From Phycisphaerales bacterium (lineage in GTDB: Bacteria > Planctomycetota > Phycisphaerae > Phycisphaerales > SM1A02), in assembly GCA_007127615.1 (NCBI GenBank), contig SKZB01000089.1, forward strand, positions 1 to 7,944: 7,944 nt of DNA. The letters are read 5' to 3'. Shown piece by piece: positions 1-6,521 of the stretch. Position 1 is the stretch's first letter, and each line of letters starts with the position of its first letter. Below the pieces are notes generated by a model. It did not search any database. It saw nothing but the letters and a program-made list of their open reading frames with translations, and was not told where the DNA came from. The position numbers were made by a program, and so were the translations under genes.

Positions 1-480
1 CTGATGCTGGCCGCGCAGTACCGCGGCGTCGAGATCGTCGAGCGCCTGCTGGAAGCCGGCGCCTCGGTCGACGCTCAGGCGCCGAACGGCTACACCCCGC
101 TGCTCTGGGCGGCCCGCTTCGCCCCCGCCGCCACGCTGGACCTTCTGCTCGAAGCGGGTTCGAATGTCCATCATCAGTGCGATGAAGGCGTCAACGCCCT
201 GATGCTCGCGGTACGGGCGCAGAGCGTCGAAAAGGTCGAGCGGCTTTTGCGCGCCGGCGTTGATCCGAACGAACGGAGCATTGACGGCGCGTCCGCCCTC
301 TGGTGGGCCGCGGCGGTCGGGACACCGGAACTGGTCGAGCGACTGCACGACGCGGGGGGCGATCCTCGATCGGCGAATGACGATGGCCTCACGCCGCGCG
401 ACATCGCCGCCCACCGCACCGACCGCGATGGCGAGACGATCAGGTCGTATCTGGAGCGGATCGAGCCGGGCGCCGAGTGA
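1..480 (+). CDS. Ankyrin-repeat protein, C-terminal part (5' end outside window)
   Basis: The reading frame is open from the first base and stops with TGA at 478-480, so only the last 159 residues are seen. They form ankyrin repeats with an exact 33-residue period: a partial repeat at residues 1-28, full ones starting near 29, 62, 95 and 128, each opening with [N/D/E]G and carrying a 'LLEAG' or 'LLRAG' type second helix. The last repeat is degenerate and caps the array. Ankyrin repeats are protein-binding scaffolds; neither partner nor cell location can be read here, because any signal peptide or catalytic domain would be upstream of the window. The hpt gene follows on the same strand after 59 bp. 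The repeat fold is certain, the biological role unknown. Confidence 0.9.
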   Translation: MMLAAQYRGVEIVERLLEAGASVDAQAPNGYTPLLWAARFAPAATLDLLLEAGSNVHHQCDEGVNALMLAVRAQSVEKVERLLRAGVDPNERSIDGASALWWAAAVGTPELVERLHDAGGDPRSANDDGLTPRDIAAHRTDRDGETIRSYLERIEPGAE

Positions 481-527
481 TCCGCCGCCGGGCCGACGGC
501 CATGTAACCTTTTGATCCATCGCGCGA

Positions 528-540
528 TACACTCTAGCGG
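528..540 (+). promoter_or_regulatory. Possible -10 element just before hpt (leaderless candidate)
   Basis: TACACT at 528-533 matches four of six positions of the sigma-70 -10 consensus and lies about seven bases before the GTG start of hpt at 540. No Shine-Dalgarno-like stretch lies in the 20 bases before that start. Together these allow, but do not prove, a leaderless hpt transcript. No good -35 stands at the right distance; the nearest TTGA-like stretch (512-515) is too close. Confidence 0.25.
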
Positions 541-1085
541 TGCGAAGCGACATTGACCGGATTCTGATTTCCCGCGAGAAGATTGCCCGCCGCATCGTTG
601 AGCTCGGCGAGGAGATCAGCCGCGACCTCGCGCGACTGGACGAGGACGATGAAATTCTGCTCGTGCCGATTCTGACCGGAAGCATCATTTTCGTGGCGGA
701 TCTGATGCGCTGCCTGCCGCAGAAGATTCGGATCGAGATCCTGACCGCGTCGAGCTATCCCGGAAAAAGCACCACGAGTCAGGGCGTGAAGATCGTCAGC
801 GAGCTGCCCGATGATCTGTCCGGCCGGCACATTCTGATCGTCGATGACATTCTCGACTCGGGCAATACGATCCGCCTGGTGCGCGAGGCGATCGAATCGC
901 GCGGCCCGCGCTCGGTGTGGACGTGCGTCCTGCTGCGGAAACAGATCGAATCCGCGATGAACACGCCGTGTGAGTACGTCGGCTTTGACATCCCGGACGA
1001 GTTCGTCGTCGGCTACGGTCTCGATTACGACGACTACTACCGCAACCTGCCGGACATCGGCCTGCTGAAACGGGAGGCGATGTGA
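540..1085 (+). CDS. hpt: Hypoxanthine phosphoribosyltransferase
   Basis: This purine salvage enzyme transfers the phosphoribosyl group of PRPP to hypoxanthine, usually also to guanine, giving IMP or GMP in the cytoplasm. The 181-residue product has the usual family length. The PRPP-binding signature VDDILDSGNT is at residues 101-110, with the two acidic residues D102 and D103 that contact the ribose. The PPi-loop region 'LTGSIIF' is at 45-51, the flexible-loop 'SSYPG' at 71-75, and the C-terminal base-pocket stretch 'VGFDIPDEFVVGYGLDY' at 147-163. The GTG at 540 is chosen because the N-terminus 'DIDRILISREKIA' aligns with the normal start of bacterial Hpt proteins and no later in-frame start would keep it. 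There is no clear ribosome binding site. The downstream PH-domain gene overlaps its stop codon, so the two are probably co-transcribed. Confidence 0.95.
   Translation: MRSDIDRILISREKIARRIVELGEEISRDLARLDEDDEILLVPILTGSIIFVADLMRCLPQKIRIEILTASSYPGKSTTSQGVKIVSELPDDLSGRHILIVDDILDSGNTIRLVREAIESRGPRSVWTCVLLRKQIESAMNTPCEYVGFDIPDEFVVGYGLDYDDYYRNLPDIGLLKREAM
1072..1077 (+). promoter_or_regulatory. Ribosome binding site inside the end of hpt
   Basis: GGGAGG lies four bases before the GTG at 1082, within the last codons of hpt. It supports the GTG, not the internal ATG at 1175, as start of the next gene, and fits translational coupling through the GTGA overlap at 1082-1085. Confidence 0.55.
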
Positions 1086-1726
1086 CCCCCGGCCGATTCA
1101 GCGCGGATTCGTTCGCTCATTCCGGCGCACCGGCGCCGAAGCAGGCCGTCGGAACCGGACGATCGTCAGACCGCATGCTCAACGCCGGCGGGGTCGAGGC
1201 GGTCCAGGACGAAAGCGACACCGCACCGGCGTTCGTTCGCGAACTGGTGCGCGATGATGAGATCATCATTCTGGCGATTCGGCCGAGTCCGCTGTTCATC
1301 GTGCTCGCGCCGGCGACGGGCCTGCTTTTTCTGACCGTCCTGGCGCTGGTGGCGGCGCAGCTCGCCACGATGACGCCGTGGATTCCGTGGACCGAATCGC
1401 AGGCGCTATTGCTGGGTCTGATGCTCATGGCGGCGCGGCTCGCCTGGCAGACGCTGGACTGGCTGAACCGCGTCTACCTGCTCACCGATCGTCGGATCAT
1501 CACCCGAACCGGCATCCTGCGCGTCCGGATCTTCCAGACGTCACTCCGATCGGTTCAGCACACCGTGATCTGGCGACGCGTTCGAGAACGGGTTTTCAAT
1601 CTGGGTACGCTGGGGTTCGCCACTTCGGGCAGCGACACGTTCGAGACCTACTGGCAGATGCTCCGGCAACCGGTCCAGGTTCACCGCATCGTTCAGGACG
1701 CGGTTCAGCGCTACGGCCGCCCGTAA
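1082..1726 (+). CDS. Membrane protein with bacterial PH domain (bPH2/DUF304-like)
   Basis: The product has 214 residues from GTG 1082. After a polar N-terminus come two transmembrane helices, about 71-93 and 106-126, and then a C-terminal domain of the YdbS/YdbT type bacterial PH fold. The domain begins with the typical 'YLLTDRRIITRTGIL' at 132-146 and continues with the basic strand region 'SLRSVQH' and 'NLGTLGFAT' (173-181). Members of this family sit in the cytoplasmic membrane with the PH domain facing the cytosol; their biochemical role is poorly known. The start could instead be ATG 1175 (residue 32), which would remove a disordered stretch without touching the domains. The GTG is preferred because it overlaps the hpt stop and has GGGAGG before it. 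No functional link between purine salvage and this protein is evident. It is the last gene of the plus-strand block and faces a convergent gene. Confidence 0.8.
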   Translation: MTPGRFSADSFAHSGAPAPKQAVGTGRSSDRMLNAGGVEAVQDESDTAPAFVRELVRDDEIIILAIRPSPLFIVLAPATGLLFLTVLALVAAQLATMTPWIPWTESQALLLGLMLMAARLAWQTLDWLNRVYLLTDRRIITRTGILRVRIFQTSLRSVQHTVIWRRVRERVFNLGTLGFATSGSDTFETYWQMLRQPVQVHRIVQDAVQRYGRP

Positions 1727-1737
1727 TCGCCGACCGC

Positions 1738-1769
1738 GGATCCCACCGGCTCGGGGATCCCACCGGCTC
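1738..1769. repeat. 15-bp direct repeat at the convergent gene junction
   Basis: The 15-mer GGATCCCACCGGCTC occurs at 1738-1752 and again, without mismatch, at 1755-1769, a 17-bp period. The second copy runs into the stop codon of the minus-strand sugar transferase (1768-1770). The first GGATCCC (1738-1744) can also pair with GGGATCC at 1754-1760, a 7-bp stem with a 9-base loop. There is no T-tract on either side, so it is not a standard intrinsic terminator, though it lies where a bidirectional one would be expected. Confidence 0.8.
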
Positions 1770-3207
1770 ACTGGGCGTTGGGATGGACGAATCCCCTGAA
1801 GACGGTCATCCAGAGAATGCGGATATCAAACATGATCGACCAGTTGCGAACGTAGAAGAGGTCGTACTGAAGGCGCTTGCGCAGCGATGTGTTGCCGCGC
1901 AAACCGTTGACCTGCGCCCAACCGGTGATGCCGGCCTTGACGTTCTGACGGAGCATGTAACCGCGCCAGTCTTCACGAAAGCGCTCGATCAGTTCCGGGC
2001 GTTCGGGTCGGGGACCGACCAGCGACATCTCACCCAGCAGCACGTTGAAGAGCTGCGGCAGTTCATCGAGACTGGTCTTGCGCAGAAAAGCGCCGATTGA
2101 GGTGATCCGGGGATCATCGTCCTTCGTCCACGCTTCGGTCCCCTTGCCGGCATCGCGCAGGGCCTGCTGCTCGGCGGCGACGTGCGTCATGGTTCTGAAC
2201 TTGTAGATCTTGAAGCACTGGCCGTTCAATCCCATGCGTTCCTGGCGGAAGATCACCGGCCCGGGTCCGGAACGCTTCACGAGAATCGCCGTGATCAGCA
2301 TGGGCAAACTGAAGATCGTGAGGGCGGCCAGACTGCCGACGATATCCAGCAGGCGTTTGCTGATGCGCCCCCAACCCGAGAGCGGCGATTCGCGGAGGGA
2401 AAGGATCGGCATGCCTTCCAGATCGTGGGCGGCCATGTTGATCGGCAGAAACTTCGGATTCATATCGGGAACGATGCGAACGTCGACGGCATACCGCTCG
2501 AGCCGGGCCACGAGATTACCGGTCTCCGCCGCCATCCGGTTCGGCAGCGCGAGAAACACGCCGGAGACATTGTGCTGATCCAGAATTTTCTCAAGGTCAT
2601 TCATTCCGCCGCGGACGGGAAGGTTGAGACAGTTCTTGCGGCTGGTTTCGTCGTGGTGGCTGATGAAGAACGCCGGGTTGATCCCGGTCCAGGTGTTGCG
2701 GCGCAGGGTGTGACAGACGACCTGCCCCAGCCGGCCGGTGCCGACGATCGCGACGTGGCGCAGGTTCCATCCGCGGGAGCGGAGGTGCCGCAGGACGATG
2801 CGAAAGCCGAACCGCCAGGTGAGCATCATCCCGGTCGCCAGGGCGAGGTAGATGCCGAACTGCATCCGGCTGAAGTCATGCCCGCCGAAGAGGGGTTTGC
2901 TGAAAAGCTGAACGAAGGCGAAGGTGAGTACGACGCCGACCACCGTGGCCTGAATGATGATTCGAGCTTCGCGCACGAAGCTCTGATCGCGTCGGGCCCG
3001 GTAAAGGCCGGCCCAGAACATCGCCCCCATCATGATCGGGAGCGTTGCCAGCACCGGTACGCCGTGGGCGATGTAGGTGGGATTCGCCGGCTCCGCCGTC
3101 ATCCAATGGAAACGAATGAAATACGCGAGGATGGAGGCGGCGATGATCACGCAGCCGTCCGCCAGGACCAGGACACTGCGAAAGAATCGATGTTGCTCCC
3201 GAAGCAT
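1768..3207 (-). CDS. Undecaprenyl-phosphate sugar-1-phosphate transferase (WcaJ-like)
   Basis: This 479-residue polyprenyl-phosphate phosphoglycosyltransferase should move a hexose-1-phosphate (often glucose) from its UDP-sugar to undecaprenyl phosphate, the first membrane step of exopolysaccharide repeat-unit assembly. Four N-terminal transmembrane helices (about 12-33, 51-70, 84-102, 116-135) precede a Rossmann-like CoA-binding_3 domain with 'GTGRLG' at 156-161. A hydrophobic segment at 287-310 then leads into the catalytic bacterial sugar transferase domain. There I see 'KFRTM' (336-340), 'DDDPRIT' (363-369), 'SLDELPQ' (379-385) with the catalytic Asp-Glu pair D381/E382, 'SLVGPRP' (395-401) and '[12 protein letters not shown]' (424-435). 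Length and domain order match the WcaJ/EpsE-type family; the exact sugar cannot be told. The ATG at 3205-3207 is backed by AGGAGA ten bases upstream. No glycosyltransferase, flippase or polymerase genes lie beside it, so it is not inside a visible polysaccharide cluster. Confidence 0.93.
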   Translation of the reverse strand: MLREQHRFFRSVLVLADGCVIIAASILAYFIRFHWMTAEPANPTYIAHGVPVLATLPIMMGAMFWAGLYRARRDQSFVREARIIIQATVVGVVLTFAFVQLFSKPLFGGHDFSRMQFGIYLALATGMMLTWRFGFRIVLRHLRSRGWNLRHVAIVGTGRLGQVVCHTLRRNTWTGINPAFFISHHDETSRKNCLNLPVRGGMNDLEKILDQHNVSGVFLALPNRMAAETGNLVARLERYAVDVRIVPDMNPKFLPINMAAHDLEGMPILSLRESPLSGWGRISKRLLDIVGSLAALTIFSLPMLITAILVKRSGPGPVIFRQERMGLNGQCFKIYKFRTMTHVAAEQQALRDAGKGTEAWTKDDDPRITSIGAFLRKTSLDELPQLFNVLLGEMSLVGPRPERPELIERFREDWRGYMLRQNVKAGITGWAQVNGLRGNTSLRKRLQYDLFYVRNWSIMFDIRILWMTVFRGFVHPNAQ

Positions 3208-3217
3208 GATTCAGACT

Positions 3218-3240
3218 TCTCCTACAGGCACCGCGCCTGT
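3218..3240 (-). promoter_or_regulatory. Ribosome binding site and adjoining small hairpin of the sugar transferase gene
   Basis: On the minus strand AGGAGA (3218-3223) stands ten bases before the ATG at 3207. Directly upstream in the transcript is a 6-bp perfect stem (3224-3229 with 3235-3240, 5-base loop). The ribosome site itself is convincing; a regulatory role for the stem is only possible. Confidence 0.5.
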
Positions 3241-3362
3241 GACCTTGCCGCTCAGTTCCTGGCAAGCGACCATGACGAGCGCGTTGGTGGTTTGCCGAAT
3301 TGATTCCCACATTGAGCCCACAGCACCGTTTTCCACACAGAGGCGATTCGCGTCGTCCGCAG

Positions 3363-3408
3363 AATCGATCAGGTCTCGGAATCCTCAGATCGATTATTGA
3401 CCTGATCG
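3363..3408 (-). repeat. Overlapping inverted repeats across the dnaJ-like stop codon
   Basis: A perfect 10-bp inverted repeat pairs 3366-3375 (CGATCAGGTC) with 3399-3408 (GACCTGATCG) across a 23-base loop, and covers the TGA at 3369-3371. A second perfect pair, 8 bp, joins 3363-3370 with 3388-3395. The two share bases 3366-3370 and so exclude each other. No T-tract follows in the direction of dnaJ transcription, so this is not a typical intrinsic terminator. It may end or attenuate transcription towards the sugar transferase, or stabilise the 3' end. Confidence 0.6.
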
Positions 3409-4406
3409 GCCCATGGTGCAGAATCCCTTGGATTTTGCAACTCCGAAACCAGGGTCTCGATCGCCCGGCGGGCCTTCTCAGAGAGCGGTTCGGGTGCCGC
3501 GATCTGAACGACCGCCAGGAAATCACCGACGCGACCGTCGGCGCTTTTGATCCCTTTGCCTCGTAATCGAAGTTTCCGGCCGCTCGAGGTTCCGGGCGGA
3601 ATGCGAAGATCCGCCGTGCCCTCGAGAAGCGGGATCGACAGTTCCGCGCCGAGTGCGGCCTCCGCGATGGAGATCGGAACATCGAGCAGCGTGTTCAGAC
3701 CCTCTCGGCGGAAGTAGGGATGCTTGCCGACGTTGACGGTGAGGATCAGGTCGCCCGCCTTGCCGCCATGAGAACCGGGATGGCCCTGTCCGCGAACCCG
3801 CAGTTTGGCGCCAGGCTCGATGCCCGGCGGAATGCGAACCTCGATGTCCCGCGTTCGTCCGCCCTCTGCGGTCAATCGGAGGTTCTCCGTGCCGCCGAAG
3901 GCCGCGGTCATGAAGGTGACGGTCACGGTGTGAGAGACGTCACGGCCGGCGCGCGGGGTGGGGCCGGCCGCGCTGCGGAACCCCGGACCGCCCGGTCGCG
4001 CCTGACCGCGCGCGCCGGCACCGAAGGGCGAACCGCCCATGCCGCCGCCTCCGCCGAAGATACCCTCGAAAATATCGTTCAATTCGCCGGGGTCGAAGCC
4101 CTGCGCCCCGCCGCCGGTCGACCAGTGGACGCGCGATCCGCCGTCCGGCCCGGGTCCGGCACCGCCTCCGGCCGCCGAAGCGCCCACGCCGGCGCGTCCG
4201 AACCGGTCGTACTGCTTGCGCTTCTCCGCATCCGAGAGCACATCGTACGCTTCGGTGACTTCCGAGAAACGCTGGCTCGCATCCGGATCTTTGTTGACAT
4301 CGGGGTGGTACTGGCGCGCAAGCTGCCGGTAGGCCTTGCGGATATCCTCCTGCGATGCCGTCCGCGATACACCCAGAATTTCGTAGTAGTCTCGGGACTG
4401 TGCCAT
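3369..4406 (-). CDS. DnaJ-type co-chaperone without zinc finger (CbpA-like)
   Basis: The 345-residue protein is a J-domain co-chaperone that should stimulate the ATPase of DnaK (Hsp70) and deliver unfolded clients to it. The J domain covers about residues 6-68 with 'YYEILGV' near its start and the essential HPD tripeptide at 34-36. A long glycine/phenylalanine-rich linker follows (about 69-153), with '[20 protein letters not shown]' near 103-122. There is no CxxCxGxG zinc-finger repeat, so it is a class II protein like CbpA and unlike canonical DnaJ. The two C-terminal substrate-binding beta domains occupy roughly 155-310, with '[17 protein letters not shown]' (192-208) and a parallel '[17 protein letters not shown]' (269-285). 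A polar tail of about 35 residues ends the protein. DnaK and GrpE are not in the window. The start ATG 4404-4406 directly gives the family N-terminus, although no strong ribosome site precedes it. A candidate promoter lies just upstream. Confidence 0.94.
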   Translation of the reverse strand: MAQSRDYYEILGVSRTASQEDIRKAYRQLARQYHPDVNKDPDASQRFSEVTEAYDVLSDAEKRKQYDRFGRAGVGASAAGGGAGPGPDGGSRVHWSTGGGAQGFDPGELNDIFEGIFGGGGGMGGSPFGAGARGQARPGGPGFRSAAGPTPRAGRDVSHTVTVTFMTAAFGGTENLRLTAEGGRTRDIEVRIPPGIEPGAKLRVRGQGHPGSHGGKAGDLILTVNVGKHPYFRREGLNTLLDVPISIAEAALGAELSIPLLEGTADLRIPPGTSSGRKLRLRGKGIKSADGRVGDFLAVVQIAAPEPLSEKARRAIETLVSELQNPRDSAPWADQVNNRSEDSET

Positions 4407-4413
4407 AACACCA

Positions 4414-4450
4414 GCAGAACGTGTGAAATCAAAGAATTATACCGTTCTGC
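4414..4450 (-). promoter_or_regulatory. Candidate dnaJ promoter inside an 8-bp inverted repeat
   Basis: On the minus strand a perfect TATAAT (plus-strand 4436-4441) lies about 30 bases before the dnaJ-like ATG, in an A/T-rich patch (4423-4441) that stands out from the GC-rich surroundings. It is flanked by a perfect 8-bp inverted repeat, GCAGAACG (4414-4421) and CGTTCTGC (4443-4450), with a 21-bp spacer; the arms would sit just upstream of the -10 and shortly after the transcription start. The arrangement resembles an operator. It is not the HrcA CIRCE sequence. The -35 region is weak (CTTTCG at 17-bp spacing). Confidence 0.45.
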
Positions 4451-4526
4451 CGCCGGTCCGAAAGCCCGGCCCTGGCACCGGAACGACCACGGTCCGGACC
4501 GACGAAACTCGATTCGAAATCGCCGG

Positions 4527-5513
4527 TCAGCGCTCGGACGTGTTGATGTGCCGCGACGCCTCAACATCGGCCGAATCCGGGGAAGCCGCGGACGATCCGC
4601 GGTCGCCGCCTTCCGGAGATTCGTCCGTCCCCCGATCCGAATCCTTCTGGCCCGAGTCCTTGCGCAGCGTAAGATCCCGCGCCTGCTCATCCCACTGCCT
4701 GGGATCGTACTTCGAGGCGATCGCCCCGATGATCAGGTGCATGTTCTTGTGCTTGTAGTCATCGAGCTTGACGCGCTGCCCGTCGCGGTGAACCACGTAC
4801 GCGATCGACTTCTTCATCCACACGCTCATGTCGATATCCGCGATCTCTTCTGACGACCAGGTTCCCTTCGGATGATGAAGCGTGCCGTCGTCATCCAGCC
4901 GATACTTTCGGCTTTCGCGCTGGAGAGCGACGTAGACGTAAAACATGTACGGCGCGAAGGGGAGACACAGAATGAACGCCCACTGGGTCGGACGGTCAAA
5001 GGTACTCGGGCGCTTGATCGACGCCACGCGCTGGCTGCTTTCATCGGCGATCATCCAGGCCTGAAGCGCTCTTCCGTCAAGCGGACTCCCGGCCGGGGAA
5101 GGCGCCAGCGGCAGGGCACGTTCAAACGTCGCCAGCGCGCGCAGCCAGTCATCCTGCGCATCGGCACGAAAAGTGTTGATCGTGTCCTTCAAACGCCCGG
5201 CCAGCGCTCGAGCTTCATCCTCACTGTTCACCGCCGAAGCAGATGACGGGATCACCCCGCCGAATCGTTCGGCAAAGGCCTCCCGCTGCTCTCGAAGCAA
5301 CTCTTCCGCCCGCCGCGCGTCGGTTTCATCCGCGCCGGGTTCGAGTGCGTCTCGGACGGCGGTGGCGACATCGCCCCGTTCGTGGGCCAACAGCCGCTTC
5401 GGAATCACGACCTGGTGGTCATAGACCCCCCAGACGCCGAGCACCAGGCACACGACCGCCATGATCAGGCACTTCCACTTGTATCGAGGTTGAATCCGGG
5501 TTGTGATGGCCAT
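4527..5513 (-). CDS. Uncharacterised two-helix membrane protein with possible PH-like cytosolic domain
   Basis: I do not recognise this 328-residue protein as a named family. A basic N-terminus precedes a transmembrane helix at about 15-31. A polar segment of about 145 residues (32-176) follows, charged and probably helical around 45-85 and 96-135, with proline-rich 'ALPLAPSPAGSP' at 133-144. A second helix lies at about 177-196. After it comes a compact region, about 202-270, with alternating strands ('KYRLDDDGTLHH', 'IADIDMSVWMKKSIAYVV', 'KLDDYKH') and a closing helix 'LIIGAIASKY'. This pattern is like a small PH-type beta domain, which is my inference. The last 45 residues are a disordered Ser/Asp/Glu/Gly-rich tail. 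By the positive-inside rule the loop would be extracytoplasmic and both ends cytosolic. The start ATG 5511-5513 has GAGGA (5525-5529) eleven bases upstream. It precedes the dnaJ-like gene by 120 bp on the same strand. Confidence 0.8.
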   Translation of the reverse strand: MAITTRIQPRYKWKCLIMAVVCLVLGVWGVYDHQVVIPKRLLAHERGDVATAVRDALEPGADETDARRAEELLREQREAFAERFGGVIPSSASAVNSEDEARALAGRLKDTINTFRADAQDDWLRALATFERALPLAPSPAGSPLDGRALQAWMIADESSQRVASIKRPSTFDRPTQWAFILCLPFAPYMFYVYVALQRESRKYRLDDDGTLHHPKGTWSSEEIADIDMSVWMKKSIAYVVHRDGQRVKLDDYKHKNMHLIIGAIASKYDPRQWDEQARDLTLRKDSGQKDSDRGTDESPEGGDRGSSAASPDSADVEASRHINTSER

Positions 5514-5629
5514 GACGTGGAAGGTCCTCGAAACGAAGGGGCCGCGGTGCCGGCAATCGGATCAGTTCACTTTGAAGGACGAGATTCGGATTGATCGGAT
5601 GATTTCACGCACACGAAAGTCCCATCGGT

Positions 5630-5857
5630 TCAACGGGGAAGCCGCTCCAGTGCATCGTCCCACCAGCGATCAGCGTACGCGCGACCGGCCGGGGAGGACA
5701 TCAATCGGGAAAAGCCGCCTTCGGAGACGCGACGGGCGGGAATACGCGGCACCGGCTCTCCCCGCCGCAGCACACGGCTGAGCCAGCGGGCGTGGGTCGC
5801 GATCATCTTCCGTCGTGTCAGGGAGGCCAGAATTGGACGAAATGGATGGAATGACAT
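5630..5857 (-). CDS. Possible small conserved protein of unknown function
   Basis: The frame ending at TGA 5630-5632 gives a 75-residue protein if started at the ATG 5855-5857, or 124 residues from an ATG at 6002-6004. The C-terminal half looks like a true protein: 'RVSEGGFSRLMSSPAGRAYA' followed by 'DRWWDDALERLPR', an amphipathic helix with a paired tryptophan, preceded by a basic helix 'TRRKMIATHARWLSRVLRRG'. The N-terminal extension before the inner ATG is less protein-like and contains a small hairpin (5972-5986), so I prefer the shorter form, although neither start has a good ribosome site. Product unknown; the basic, tryptophan-bearing character would fit a nucleic-acid- or protein-binding peptide, but that is speculation. 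It lies 116 bp upstream of the 328-residue membrane protein on the same strand. Confidence 0.5.
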   Translation of the reverse strand: MSFHPFRPILASLTRRKMIATHARWLSRVLRRGEPVPRIPARRVSEGGFSRLMSSPAGRAYADRWWDDALERLPR

Positions 5858-6107
5858 GCCTGAGATCCGGGTCTGAATGACCGAGTGGACGGCATGATAG
5901 GCCGGAGAGCCCGGTTCGGCCCGATCCCCGATCCACCCGGTCAAGAAACAACATCCCGGGTCAATGTGAGGTCCCGAGAATCGGGAAAGAAAACCAGGAA
6001 TCAATCTCGAGCCAACATGACGTGTCCCGCAGGTTCCGCCGGAGGATTTGTCCCCCGCTCTCCTCCGCCGGGCCTGCGATTAACGAATCACGAATCGAGT
6101 CACGATT
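5858..6107. other. Intergenic region between divergent genes
   Basis: This stretch separates the minus-strand small gene from the plus-strand glycine-zipper gene and should carry the promoters of both. It holds a 6-bp perfect hairpin (5972-5977 with 5981-5986) and a 7-bp inverted pair (6040-6046 with 6061-6067), neither with a T-tract. I see no convincing -35/-10 pair. If the longer start of the small gene is right, 5858-6004 would be coding. Confidence 0.5.
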
Positions 6108-6113
6108 AAGGAG
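6077..6113 (+). promoter_or_regulatory. Direct-repeat leader and ribosome binding site of the glycine-zipper gene
   Basis: An A/T-rich patch contains ACGAATC twice in tandem (6083-6089, 6090-6096), bracketed by two copies of CGATTAA (6077-6083 and 6103-6109). The second copy runs straight into the strong ribosome site AAGGAG (6108-6113), seven bases before the ATG at 6121. The ribosome site fixes the start; the repeats may be a protein-binding site or a chance cluster. Confidence 0.6.
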
Positions 6114-6120
6114 TTCCATC

Positions 6121-6456
6121 ATGCAACCTCGTCACACCGCGACTTCTTCCCGTCGATTTCCCGCTCGCATACCGGCCCCCGTCATGGCCCCCGTCCTGGC
6201 TCCCGTTATGGCGGTCGCGCTCTCCGCGGGCATGCTGAGCTTTTCCAGCGGCTGCGGCAGCGACGCCCAGGGTGGCGCCCTGCTCGGGGCCGGCATCGGG
6301 GCGATCGGCGGGGCCGTCATCGGCCACAACCAGGGACGACGGACCGCCGAAGGCGCCGCCATCGGGGCCGGCGTCGGAGCGGTCGGCGGCTATATCGTCG
6401 GCAATGAATCCGACAAGAGCAAGATGAAGAGCCACCACGGTTACTACCACTATTGA
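6121..6456 (+). CDS. Small glycine-zipper envelope protein, probable lipoprotein
   Basis: The 111-residue product begins with a basic N-terminus and a hydrophobic stretch (about 19-41, with a repeated 'APVMAPVLAPVMA' pattern) leading to Cys45 in 'FSSGC'. That fits a lipoprotein signal, though the -3 residue is Ser where Leu is usual, so lipidation is likely but not certain. Then come two near-copies of a glycine zipper, 'GAGIGAIGGAVIG' (56-68) and 'GAGVGAVGGYIVG' (82-94), joined by a polar linker 'HNQGRRTAEGAA'. This is the Gly-zipper pattern of small outer-membrane-associated proteins that form membrane hairpins. The tail is lysine- and then His/Tyr-rich ('KSHHGYYHY'). The ATG at 6121 is chosen because AAGGAG lies seven bases upstream and because the signal sequence starts there; a longer in-frame extension to 6022 has no support. 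Precise role unknown; such proteins are often linked to envelope integrity or stress. Confidence 0.85.
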   Translation: MQPRHTATSSRRFPARIPAPVMAPVLAPVMAVALSAGMLSFSSGCGSDAQGGALLGAGIGAIGGAVIGHNQGRRTAEGAAIGAGVGAVGGYIVGNESDKSKMKSHHGYYHY

Positions 6457-6467
6457 GGGCCGGGATG

Positions 6468-6507
6468 GGCACGGAGGCATGAAGGTTCTGAGGCACGGAG
6501 GGATGGG
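6468..6507. repeat. Degenerate period-8 tandem repeat (GGCACGGA-like)
   Basis: Read in blocks of eight, the sequence is GGCACGGA, GGCATGAA, GGTTCTGA, GGCACGGA, GGGATGGG. The first and fourth units are identical and every unit begins with GG. It starts 12 bases after the stop codon of the glycine-zipper gene. Its function, if any, is unknown. Confidence 0.55.
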
Positions 6508-6521
6508 TGACGTCGGCGAGA

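Noticed and set aside
1378..2100. Plus-strand open frame of 240 codons spanning the convergent junction
   Set aside because: It overlaps the PH-domain gene in another frame and is antisense to the sugar transferase; its translation has no domain features.
2182..3303. Long plus-strand open frame of 373 codons
   Set aside because: It lies opposite the well-conserved sugar transferase; its translation is hydrophilic, Arg/His/Gly/Asp-rich and without recognisable motifs, as expected for an antisense shadow in GC-rich DNA.
2876..3682. Minus-strand open frame of 268 codons
   Set aside because: It is an alternative frame over the sugar transferase N-terminus and the dnaJ-like C-terminus, very rich in Arg/Pro/Ser, with no motif.
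4490..4501. 12-bp perfect palindrome CGGTCCGGACCG
   Set aside because: Short, in GC-rich DNA, and with a zero-base loop; no placement relative to a promoter makes it more than a chance palindrome.
3720..4853. Long plus-strand open frame of 377 codons
   Set aside because: It crosses the dnaJ-like gene, its promoter and part of the membrane protein gene on the other strand, and its translation is Arg/Ala-rich low complexity.
5557..5600. Three copies of TCGGAT upstream of the 328-residue membrane protein gene
   Set aside because: A 6-mer is too short and the spacing (29 and 9 bases) too irregular to call an operator.
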